NCBI GenBank assembly: GCA_001724265.1 | Contig: MEDY01000047.1 | Coordinates: 45,139-109,138 of the forward strand | Reading direction: 5' to 3' | Length of the DNA stretch: 64,000 bases | Source of the DNA: Rhizaria sp. SCN 62-66 | Lineage: Eukaryota; Rhizaria, unplaced | Shown here: in pieces, positions 55,401 through 64,000 of the stretch | Layout: each line of letters starts with the position of its first letter | How positions within the stretch are numbered: the stretch's first letter is position 1 | The notes under the pieces: model-generated | What the model was told of the DNA's origin: nothing | The model's input: only the letters and a program-made list of their open reading frames with translations | Databases searched by the model: none | Translations under genes and position numbers: made by a program

Positions 55401-58400
55401 CCACTGGTTCCGCTGGTGCAACCGCCGACGGCGAGAAGAAGGACGATAGTGCCAACTCGACTGACGCGGCCGCTGCTGCGCCAGCGTCGCCGTCTGCGTT
55501 CAGCGCATTCGGCTCGTTCATGACGTCTCTCATCCCCGAAGCCCTCACCCAGTCCGCCGCCGTGGTCGCCGGCGACAACTCCAACGCCGCCGCGATGCTA
55601 GAGGTCGCGCGCGACCGCACGCGCGCTGCGGCGGCCGCGCAGTGGCACGCGATGTCGGCCGCGGCGACGGCGGATCCCTTTGTGACCGCGCCCGACGCGC
55701 TGGCCACGCTCTACATCTCTGACGTCCCGCTCCGCTCAAACGTACGTTTTTTATACTAACAAACAAATCTTGATTATATCTTCACTTTTAAATCTAAATT
55801 TTATTCAAAACATGTATTTTGTCATTATTTCCACCAATACTATGTTTTTAATTCAATTGACTCACATATCTTTCCTCCATATCCACAATTCTTTGCGTTG
55901 CAGGATTTGCCTGTGGTGAGCTCGTCCGAGACGGCTGAGGTTCTGGCGACGGCCCTCCGCAGCAACGCTACGCACCTGCCCCCCGCTGACGTGGTCGCCC
56001 TGCGCACGGCGCTCATCAGCGAGCACGCGTCCAACAACGCGGCGTTTGCAGCTATCCCTCCCTCGGTCGCCGCGCGCGCCGACGGCTGGGGTGGTGGCCG
56101 CACTGCGAGCCACTTCCGGCCGATCCCGCGCGCGCACACGCGCGTTGAGGCCGCCGCCGGGGCCGCCGAGGACGCCGCGGACGCCGTGGCCGCCGCGGTG
56201 GCCGCAGGGATCTCCGTGTCGGACAGCGAGGCCGAGGCCGAGGAAGAGCTCTCGGAGTCGGAGCCCGAGGCCGGGAGCTGGGGCAAGCTCGACGCCAACA
56301 CGCGCGGTGCGATCATCAAGTCACGCAAGGACCTTATGAGTTCTGCCACGGGTTCTGGCAGCAAGGACGGCGACAAGAGCGGCACTGTGGACGAACACAA
56401 GAGCTCTACGCTCTACGACAAGACGAGCGTTTCGTACGCGTTCGACAACGAATACGCGAGCATCGAGGAGATCGAGCGACTCATGACGGCCGATCTTACC
56501 GCGCTCACGGTAATCGCCGAGGCCAAGAACACCGCCGCCCTCTCGGCCTACACCGCCGCCGCCTCGGCCGCGACGGCCGCGGCCACGGCGCGCAACGCCG
56601 AGCTCCAGTCACAGATCACCGAGCTGGCACCGGCGGCGACGCAGCTCTCGGGCCCTAAGGCCGCCGAGGCCAAGCGCGCCGTCGCCGCCCTGCAGTCGCA
56701 GCTGGTGACGGTCGACCTGGGCCTCATCCAGCAGCAGGCCGGCAAGGGCGGCGTGCCAAGCGCCAAGGAGCTCGGCAAGCGCGCCCGCGCCGAGCGCGCG
56801 CGGCTCTGCGCCGCCGGGATGCCGCTGGCGGACCCAGCGCTGACCCCTGCGCTGCGCATCTCGGCGATCGAGATTGCCAGCGAACGGCTCGCGCGCGCGC
56901 AGGCCCGCGTGACGGCGGTGCCGGAGAAGAGCGAGAAAGAGAAGGCGCGCAAGGAGCGGCTGGTGAAGCTGGCGGAGAAGCTGGAACAGGAGCTCGAGGC
57001 CGTCAAGTCAATCACGGGCAAGGATCCGATCACGCACTTGTATCAGGCCGCGCCGTCGTTTGTCGCTGACACCGCCGCTTCCACCACGATCTCGATTGCG
57101 AACGGCGCTAGCGCGAACAAGAACGACTCCAAGTCTGACTCGAAGGGTGATTCTGCTGCTGCTGCGGCTGCGGTTGTTGTGCCTGTGTCGTCGTCGTACG
57201 TCACGCTCGGTGCCGTTGCCACGTCTGCGTATCTCTCCAACGACCCGTCGTCGTACGCCGCGCTCGCCGTCTCCGCCGCACACACCGCCCACAGCGGCCC
57301 CAGCGGCCCCAGTGCGGCGACTGCGGCGACGAGCGCTGACCTGGCCGTTCTGGCGCTCGCCACTCGGTCCACGGCGACTCTGCCGCCCGCTCTGGCCACG
57401 GGCGTGACGCCCGCCGCGCCACAGTGCGGTGAGACCCTGGCCTGGCAGTTCGCCGACCTCTGGGGACCCGCGGCGGCCAACGCGCCGGCGACGCGCGCCG
57501 CGCGGCAGCGGGCGGTTGCCGAGGCGCGCGCGCAACCCGCCATCAAGACCACGTTCGTCCCCACTAATTCTACCTCTAACAACACCGCTAGCGCTGGCTC
57601 CAGCGCGAGCGCGAGTACGACTACTAGTACTGGTTTGGGGTATGATGTGCTGAACATGACGTACACCGAGGCGCATGCGCAGACTCTGGCCACACTGGCC
57701 AAGCCTGAGCGCCGCTCCCGCTCGCTCGGCAAGAAGGCCGGCGGCCAGGGCTGGGCGGCGGCGGCGGCGGCGAATGCGGCCGCGCTCGCGATGGCTGCCT
57801 TCACCACGACGGCCGTCACCGTCGACGCCGACGACGAGGCGGATGACAACGCCGAAAAGGGTGACAACGGCGACGCTGATGGCGAGGGCAAGACGCCCAA
57901 GGCTGAGTCGGAAGGCAAGATCGCCGCTGATGAGATGGACGAAGAGACTCTTTTGTTCGGCGCTGACGCTGGGGGCGCCAACGCCCGACGCCCCGGCGCC
58001 AACGCGCACCCCGACGACGGCGTCGTTGACGACACTGCTGGCAGCGGCCTCGGCATGTTTGCCGACGAGGAGACCCTCGCCGAGCTGCGCGCTATGGCCG
58101 CCAAGGAGAAGGCCTTCACGGTGCCGCCGCCGATGCCAGTGCTCAGCAGCAGCAGCGCGCATGCCACTAAGGGCGGCGCTCACGGTCGCTCCGCTTCTAC
58201 TGGCACTGGCGCTGGGAGCAAGGGCGGGAAGGGCGGTAAGAAGCCTCTGCGCCGCGCTGGCGCCAAGGGTGGCAAGAAGTCCTCATCCTCTGCCACTGAC
58301 TTCTCCGCTGCCAGTGCGGGCGACAGCGGCATGAGTGCGAGCGCGACGCGCGCCGCCGCGTCCCGCGCCATCAGCGAAGCCATCGCGCAGGCCGAGATCG

Positions 58401-59458
58401 AGATCGAGGAGGCGGCCATCGCGGCGGCCAACTTCCACCAAGAGCAGCAGCGTGAGGCTGCCGCGGCCGCGCTTGCGGCGGCCACGGCGGCGGCGCGCGC
58501 GGCGGGCATCAACGTTTCGGTCATCACTGGCGGCGCGCCAGGCACGCCCTCTGTCGGCCCCATGTCCTCCGCTTCCGCCTCCTCCGCCTCCGCTGGCTCA
58601 GCCTCCGCTGGCTCTGCTGCGGCGTCGGTCGGCAAGTCCCCCAAGGTCTCTGCGGCGGGAGCGCATGCTGGTGCCCACCCCGCTGCGTCGCCGTCGGTGA
58701 CGCCCCTGTCGCCGCCCGCTCCCCCCGTGACCGTGAACACTTCCGCTGCCTCTGCGGCGCCGAAGCCTAGTCCGCTTGCGAGCCCGCGGCAGTCCGCGTC
58801 CGCTGCTCCCGCGAGCGCTCCCGCGAGTGTTGATGCCGTTTCTGATGGCGACGACGCTGACGCTGAGGCGGACGAGGGCGACGAAGGCGACGACGCCGAC
58901 GACGAGGACGAGGACGAGGACGATGCGGACGCCGCCAACGCCAACGGCTCGGGTGCGACTGAGACCAAGACGATCACGAACGCTGACGGCACGACTTCTA
59001 CGGTCACCGTCCCTGTCACCGCGTCTGCGACTGGCGGCAGCGGCGGCAGCAAGACCGGTCGCCGCCAGAAGACTGGTGGCAAGGGCAAGAAGGGGAAGAG
59101 GAGCAGCAAGAAGGCCGCTGAGGACAAGTCTTGGTTTTCGAGCGTCATCGACCAGGTTGCCGGCAGCAGCAGCGAAGACGACGGCGACGAGGAGGCCAAG
59201 GCGCGCGCAGCGCAGCTGGAGAAGGAGAAGGAGTTCATGTATTATGACGACGAAGAGGCGTCGACGCCCAGTGAGAACGACAGCTCGAGCAGTGAGGAGG
59301 ACGTCACCGAGATGGTGGACGAGGTGATTGAGGTCGAAGCGCTGGATGAGGCGGGCCGTGTTGTGATTGAGAAGCGCACTGTGCAGAAGGCTGTGACCAA
59401 GAGGGTCAGGAAGGAGAAGAAGGATAAGAAGAAGGACGATGGATGCGTCATCGTCTAA
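49464..59458 (+). CDS. Giant low-complexity protein with N-myristoylation motif and C-terminal CaaX box
   Basis: Three exons: a 24-nt first exon 49464-49487, then 49685-55741 and 55904-59458, all phase 0 with GTACGT donors; 3,211 residues. No known family recognised. Exon 1 encodes MGNTVART, an N-myristoylation-type start (Gly2). Exon 2 opens with a folded-looking region (residues ~9-210: EVWRFMVHIWDETSTYSRCT, LWTTYQKRNAPRFVSRV, FYSVYLPLLVVNLFEVLLV), containing an Asp/Glu run near 153-165. Then follow long Ala/Ser/Gly stretches, a Gln-rich segment (~473-495), Ala/Glu helices (~1030-1060) and dispersed ordered islands. Exon 3 includes a Lys/Glu coiled coil (~2368-2395) and acidic and Lys-rich tracts. 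The last four residues are CVIV, a CaaX prenylation box, after a Lys-rich stretch. Dual lipid anchoring at a membrane is inferred. Confidence 0.75.
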
Positions 59459-60110
59459 TTAAGCAAAACGAAGAAGGCGTAACAAGACTTCTGCGATCGA
59501 GCATCAAGCTGGTTGTTTTGTTACTTTGTTTGATGTAGTATTAAAGTAATGTAGATTGCACATTTTATAGACGCGGTACACGCGATGATTCCTCTTTTGT
59601 ATCACGGAAAGTCCGTTAAGGCGCCCTATAGGCGTGTAAGCAAGGTTTTTTTTTTGTAAAGTATTAATACAGACATGATATCATAAGAAGATGCGATTTA
59701 TCCTTAATGACACGTTTTTAGTTTGAGTCGAGGTCTTACTGCTGTTTTTTATCTTCGTTTTGTTCCAGTGAGTAACGCAGCGCCTTGCTCACAGTCACTG
59801 GCTGACCAGCCTTGCGAGAAGCGGGGTTCACGTTGAGAAGAGATATTGGCATTAAGATCGTGCGAATATCAATACATGCCGAGATTTCACGAGATGTACA
59901 TGTTTGCTAGGTGCCCGCAAATCTATACCTTTATATGCTTTTGTATACATCTATATCTCGACACTTTGTCGCTTCCCAGTTCCAGAGTCGCTCCGTCAGT
60001 CCGCTCTTCGGTTCGCACCAGCTCCCCAGTACCTCACACATCTCTATTCAAACTATATTCACGTTGCCTATGATTTTCCCGTAGACCAAACTACTTATCA
60101 CCGCGCCGCA
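59459..60110. promoter_or_regulatory. Intergenic region between the giant gene and the ankyrin gene
   Basis: 652 bp between two plus-strand genes: presumed 3' UTR of the first, then a C/T-rich leader of the second from about 59960. No gene recognised. Confidence 0.5.
60070..60084 (+). other. Four-codon upstream ORF (Met-Ile-Phe-Pro-stop)
   Basis: It lies 26 bases before the ankyrin protein's start codon. If transcribed, it is a minimal uORF compatible with reinitiation. Confidence 0.35.
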
Positions 60111-63100
60111 ATGCTGTTCCGCTCCGTCTCGCGCGCTGCGGGCCAGTCCCAGCGCTGCCTGGTCCTCGCCACATCTTCAGCGGCTAACGCGGTCACCGCA
60201 GCCGCTCCCGCGCTCGCCAATGCGTTGTCTGCTGCGCACGTCTCCGCTGCGTTACCCATGACTGCGTCGCGCTCTTTTGCATCGACTTCTTCTGCTTTTG
60301 CGTTGTCGTCCTTGTCTCTTTCTGCGTCCGCTGCCCTCCGCACCGCCGCGTCTACCCCCTTGTCTCACATCGCCAGCTATTACAACAACACAAACAGCAA
60401 CGGCGCGGCCGTCGGTGTTTTTTCCGCTCCGGCGCGCTCCGTGCAGACAATCACGCCCGACTCCGTCTCCCACACCACGTCTGCGATGAACAAAGACGCC
60501 CTTGTCAGCGCGATCATGAGCCGCGACACGACCGAGCTCCGCCGTCTCCTATCCCTGCCTTCCGTCTCAGTCAACATGACCCTTGACGCGAACAACGCGA
60601 CCTTGCTGCACACCGCCGCTATGTCCCGCTCCCCCGAGATTGTCTCCGTATTGCTCGCCGCCAAGGCTGACGTCAACGCGCTGGACGCAGCGGGCGCTAC
60701 CCCGCTTGGGATCGCAATCACTGCGCAGAACGAGCCCGTCGCTCTGCAGCTGCTCGACGCTGGCGCCGATTTGACTCAGTGGCCCGCGCATATCCCCACT
60801 CCGGTCGCCTTCGCAGTGCTTCACGGTCTCACCGGTCTGCTCACGCGGCTCATCGCACTGGGCGCGAGTCCGAACGTGTCCACGACTGCGGTCGACTCCC
60901 ACGGCCGCGTCAAGGTGCCGCCGCCGCTGCTCATCGCCACCATGCGCGGCTCGCATGCCATCGCCCGCTTGCTGCTCGAGGCGGGCGCGAACCCGCTTCT
61001 GCGTACGACGGGCATCCAGGGCTCTGTGCCTGTGCTCTCCAGCTCCAGCTCCAGCTCCGGCGCGAAAAGTGAAGGCGCCTCCACCGCCGAGGCTGGAGAG
61101 GGCGCCGTGACCGACGCGCCTCCGCTCCTCATCGCCGCCGCCAACTGCGATACTGCCATGACGCAGCTCCTCTTAGCACACAAAGCCGACCCTCTGGCGA
61201 TGGGCCGGCTGAGCGGCGCGTTGCACTCGCCTCTCGCGCTCGCGTGCTACAACCGGTCCCCGATCGCGCTGGTGACGGCACTTCTCGACGCCGGCGCCGG
61301 CCCCGATACGGCCCGCGGCGCGACGCCGCACCCGCTGTCCTCCGCCGTCGCTGCTAACAACGCCGAGCTCACGCAACTGCTGCTCTCGCGTGGCGCTGAT
61401 GCCAACATCCTCCGCGACAGCAACGGGATGACGCTGACGCCGCTGTTCGACGCCCTCGAGGCCCGCTACGACGACGTCGCGCTGGCACTGATTAAGGCCG
61501 GCGCAAACCCCAACAGCGCGGTCACGTACGACGAGAACGGGAACCAGTGCTCGCCGCTGATGTACGCCGCGTACTTCAACAGCACGAAGCTCGTCGCGGC
61601 CCTGCTCGCGGCTAAGGCCAACGTCAACTTCACTGCCTCGCAGCGCAATCCGATCACGGCGCTGCACATGGCTGCCGTCAACGGGTACACCAGTGTCACG
61701 CGTGCCTTGCTCGCGGCGGGCGCGGACCCCAATTGTGCGATCAACGGGGTGCGTCCGCTGCAGATGGCGCTCACGCAGGGATTTATCGGTCCTGCGCTCG
61801 CGCTGATAGAGAAGGGCGCATCGCTGACCACGCGAGACTTTGCGGATCACGACAAGGTGATGGATGTATACAGCCGTTTTTTCTTCACCCTCGAAGACGT
61901 GTGTCCCGACGCGACCGTCACCATGAAGTACAGCAGTATGCGCCGAGGCTCAGTCGCCGCGCTCGGCCCTTTCCCGGCGCCGTTTGCCGAGTACGTCAGC
62001 GATCAGAGCGCTGCCAGCGCAAACACTGCGACCGATGCCAGTACTAGTAGCGGCGGTGTGACTGTGTTTGGAGGCCCGTCTGACTACGTGATGGCGTCTG
62101 TGCCGACGACGGATGACGTTTTGCTTGCGCGCAAGCAGCAGCAGATGCAGAAGGCCGCCGCCGCCGCTTCCGCTGCCCACAACATCAACAGCGTTGGCGC
62201 GAGCACTGCGGTTGAGGACGACGACGAGGACGTTGAGATTGCAGTTGTGAACAACAACAACAGCAACAGCAACGACGGTGTGAACGCTGCTGCGGTTACT
62301 GCGCCGACAGCGAGCGTTGACAGCGCGCTCGAGCTGCCCCACTCTCTGCGCCAGCAGTTGCCTCTGCGGCAGAAGGCGATGGGCGAGCTGTTTAAGTTCA
62401 ACGCGCTCGAGGAGAACGCTGTGCTGCTGCCGACCACGAACGGCGTCGTCGGGTGGCATCCCGTCGTCGCAGCAGCGTGGCTCGGTGACGCCGAGCTCCT
62501 CTCGGCGATGCTCTCACGCTCATCTACGGCTAGCAATAACAACAACAGCAAGAGCGCCAACGGCGCTGATCTGTCTCAGGCGACTCTCACCGTTGCGCTC
62601 GCCTGGGCCGTGATGCAAAACAACGTTTCCTGCGCTCGTTTGCTCCTCGCCGCCGGCGCCAACTCGCACGGTCACCTGGACACCGCGGCGCAGTCAGTGC
62701 AGTCTAACTCAGGCCCCGCCAACTCGACCCTGCTTACGTGGACGCGCGCGTACGAGAAGGCCGAGACGGAGCGCTGGCGCGCGGCGGCACGCGACACGGC
62801 GGCTAAGGCGCGCGCGCGCGAGCGGGACATCGCGGTGCGGCGCGCGGCTGTGAAAGAGCTTGCCGCGGCTGATGCGACGGCGGCGGCGACTGACGGGAAA
62901 GGCGCGACCGCGACCGTGGCTGCGACGGGTGCGGGTGCGAGTGCCGCCCGCCCCACTGGCGCTGCGCAGGCGAAGCGCCGACCGCTGGAGAAGCTGCTGG
63001 CCGAGGTGACCGTGGGCAGCGAAGTCGAGGCCAAGATCAAGCAGACTGAGGACGCTGCTGAGGCAGCGGTGACTCAGGCGTGGCAGAAGTCGTGGGCTGC

Positions 63101-63230
63101 TAAGTCGGTCGAGACGGCCGCGCAGAAGGCTGCGGCTAGCATTGCAGTTTTGACCCCCGTTGATCTAGCCAAGCTGCGGAATAACACGGAGATGGAGGCC
63201 CTGCTCACCCAATGGAGCGCCAGCAACTAA
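60111..63230 (+). CDS. Ankyrin-repeat protein with mitochondrial-type N-terminus
   Basis: Single exon, 1,039 residues. The N-terminal ~100 residues (MLFRSVSRAAGQSQRCLVLA..., later MTASRSFASTS) are Arg/Ser/Ala-rich without acids, resembling a mitochondrial presequence. Roughly eleven ankyrin repeats span residues ~160-590 (ATLLHTAAMSRSPEIVSVLL, PPLLIATMRGSHAIARLLLE, CSPLMYAAYFNSTKLVAALL, ALHMAAVNGYTSVTRALLAA). Another pair occurs near 780-865 (HPVVAAAWLGDAELLSAML, NNVSCARLLLAAGANS) after a Ser/Asn-rich linker. The C-terminal ~170 residues are Ala/Glu/Arg-rich and helical. Ankyrin repeats bind proteins; partner and function are unknown. The ATG at 60111 was chosen because upstream in-frame sequence lacks ATG. 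Localisation is an inference. Confidence 0.85.
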   Translation: MLFRSVSRAAGQSQRCLVLATSSAANAVTAAAPALANALSAAHVSAALPMTASRSFASTSSAFALSSLSLSASAALRTAASTPLSHIASYYNNTNSNGAAVGVFSAPARSVQTITPDSVSHTTSAMNKDALVSAIMSRDTTELRRLLSLPSVSVNMTLDANNATLLHTAAMSRSPEIVSVLLAAKADVNALDAAGATPLGIAITAQNEPVALQLLDAGADLTQWPAHIPTPVAFAVLHGLTGLLTRLIALGASPNVSTTAVDSHGRVKVPPPLLIATMRGSHAIARLLLEAGANPLLRTTGIQGSVPVLSSSSSSSGAKSEGASTAEAGEGAVTDAPPLLIAAANCDTAMTQLLLAHKADPLAMGRLSGALHSPLALACYNRSPIALVTALLDAGAGPDTARGATPHPLSSAVAANNAELTQLLLSRGADANILRDSNGMTLTPLFDALEARYDDVALALIKAGANPNSAVTYDENGNQCSPLMYAAYFNSTKLVAALLAAKANVNFTASQRNPITALHMAAVNGYTSVTRALLAAGADPNCAINGVRPLQMALTQGFIGPALALIEKGASLTTRDFADHDKVMDVYSRFFFTLEDVCPDATVTMKYSSMRRGSVAALGPFPAPFAEYVSDQSAASANTATDASTSSGGVTVFGGPSDYVMASVPTTDDVLLARKQQQMQKAAAAASAAHNINSVGASTAVEDDDEDVEIAVVNNNNSNSNDGVNAAAVTAPTASVDSALELPHSLRQQLPLRQKAMGELFKFNALEENAVLLPTTNGVVGWHPVVAAAWLGDAELLSAMLSRSSTASNNNNSKSANGADLSQATLTVALAWAVMQNNVSCARLLLAAGANSHGHLDTAAQSVQSNSGPANSTLLTWTRAYEKAETERWRAAARDTAAKARARERDIAVRRAAVKELAAADATAAATDGKGATATVAATGAGASAARPTGAAQAKRRPLEKLLAEVTVGSEVEAKIKQTEDAAEAAVTQAWQKSWAAKSVETAAQKAAASIAVLTPVDLAKLRNNTEMEALLTQWSASN

Positions 63231-63789
63231 TTCAAGTTAAGCCACGTGCGATAACTCATCCAAAGTCAAGTCATATTTATTGGTGTTATCGTTACATGCT
63301 GTGAATATTTAATGTTTGTTTTGTTTTGGTTCAAGTAAGTTTGAAGTCATATTTAAGTTGCAGTTTGAAGAGAATACACTGTTTGAAGTATTGTTTTCGT
63401 TTCTGGCTCAAAGGTTAATCAAGCTGTATTATTTTGGGTGGGCGCAACACTGATAGTCACAACAACGGGTGCAAAGTGTTGTGGGTGTTAACCGTCTTGT
63501 ACAGACAAATCATACACACCATCACCATCACCACACAAGTGTTAACCGTCTTGTGCAGACAAGTAGAACACAGAGGGCCGACGACGCCCATGGTGGTTGT
63601 GCAACCGTCTTGTACAGACAAATTGGACACACCACTGTTAGTGTTGTGGGCTGTGAGTGTTAACCGTCTTGTACAGACAAGTCACACACACCATCACCAT
63701 CACCACACAAGTGTTAACCGTCTTATACAGACAAGTCCTACATGGGGTGTGGGTGGTTGTTGGCAGCCCAGCCGCGCAGAGCCGGGTCC
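63231..63789. other. Convergent 3' region containing a repeat array
   Basis: 559 bp between convergent stops. The first ~200 bases are plain AT-rich DNA; the rest is the repeat array listed separately. Confidence 0.6.
63487..63734. repeat. Five-copy hairpin-forming direct repeat
   Basis: The core AACCGTCTTGTACAGACAA recurs five times (aligned starts about 63487, 63541, 63600, 63659, 63713; one G-for-A and one T variant in the TACAG part). Spacing is 54, 59, 59 and 54 bases. Each core contains CTTGT-ACAG-ACAAG-like arms. The spacers after copies 1 and 4 are nearly identical (ACACCATCACCATCACCAC). The array lies wholly in the convergent 3' region. Confidence 0.95.
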
Positions 63790-63999
63790 TTAGGTGTCGC
63801 CATGCGTGCACACGCCGAGGCCGAGGTTCCAGATCTCCTTGCACGTGCCGGCAGTGGTGCCGCAGTCGGACTGGGTCTCGCAGAGGATACCGCAGAACCA
63901 ATAGTCCTCGTACACGAAGGTGCAGATGGCGGGCGCGCAGAGGGGGTCGGTGGGCTGGACGCAGGTGGAGATGGGAGGGAACTCGACCTCGAGATCGGG
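63790..63999 (-). CDS. C-terminal end of a Cys-rich, probably secreted protein (partial)
   Basis: An open frame runs in from the window's right edge for 69 codons to a TAA at 63792-63790; no ATG lies inside, so the start is beyond the window. The visible part has nine cysteines in a spaced pattern (STCVQPTDPLCAPAICTF, WFCGILCETQSDCGTTAGTC, GVCTHGDT), with Trp/Tyr and few charged residues, typical of disulfide-rich extracellular domains. The family is not recognised; WAP-, EGF- or VWC-like modules are possible. GC-rich codons and clean frame support real coding. Confidence 0.75.
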   Translation of the reverse strand, partial: PDLEVEFPPISTCVQPTDPLCAPAICTFVYEDYWFCGILCETQSDCGTTAGTCKEIWNLGLGVCTHGDT

Positions 64000-64000
64000 C

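Noticed and set aside
63487-63734. CRISPR array (short repeats with ~30-35 nt spacers)
   Set aside because: The window is eukaryotic, spacers 1 and 4 are nearly the same, and no cas-like gene is present. Called a hairpin minisatellite instead.

Overview
This is a gene-dense nuclear segment of an unidentified unicellular eukaryote. The evidence is spliceosomal introns (23 inferred, most 134-225 nt, AT-rich, mostly starting GTACG), eukaryote-only proteins (Rpn3, Nop56, eIF4A3, battenin, SMYD-type SET/MYND), and very GC-rich exons set in AT-rich flanks. A PG-rich tandem-repeat protein of the sperm-tail/SHIPPO type suggests a cell with a flagellum or cilium. I cannot name the lineage from sequence alone.

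Layout, left to right (strand): SMYD5-like lysine methyltransferase (-); PfkB sugar/nucleoside kinase (+); cysteinyl-tRNA synthetase (-); ankyrin + LRR protein (+); proteasome lid subunit Rpn3 (-); battenin/CLN3 (+); ZnT zinc transporter (-); PG-rich repeat protein (+); unknown protein with an in-frame TAG and coding-like extension (-); myristoylation-motif metallo-beta-lactamase-fold hydrolase (+); secreted, extremely basic, Cys-patterned protein (-); Nop56 (-); large Ala-rich coiled-coil protein with an AIR9/A9-like N-terminus (+); MGMT DNA-repair methyltransferase (-); eIF4A3 (+); ES1/ElbB mitochondrial protein (-); a ~3,211-residue unknown protein with an N-myristoylation motif and a C-terminal CaaX box (+); a mitochondrial-looking ankyrin protein (+); and the 3' end of a Cys-rich, probably secreted protein (-). 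Sixteen of the 18 neighbouring pairs are in opposite orientation, so intergenic DNA alternates between divergent promoter regions and convergent 3' ends.

The genes do not form a pathway or operon. They cover housekeeping (translation, snoRNP, exon-junction helicase, proteasome, DNA repair), organelle function (lysosome-like battenin, zinc transport, mitochondrial ES1) and lineage-specific proteins. The most unusual items are the giant doubly lipidated candidate, the secreted histone-like protein with a regular C-x6-C / C-x9-C ladder, the PG-rich gene whose exons are exact multiples of its 129-nt repeat, the in-frame TAG gene, the atypical GTACGT 5' splice sites, and a five-copy hairpin repeat at 63487-63734.

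Exon joins were inferred by reading GT...AG boundaries and checking frame. Each multi-exon total below is divisible by three, but no transcript evidence was available.
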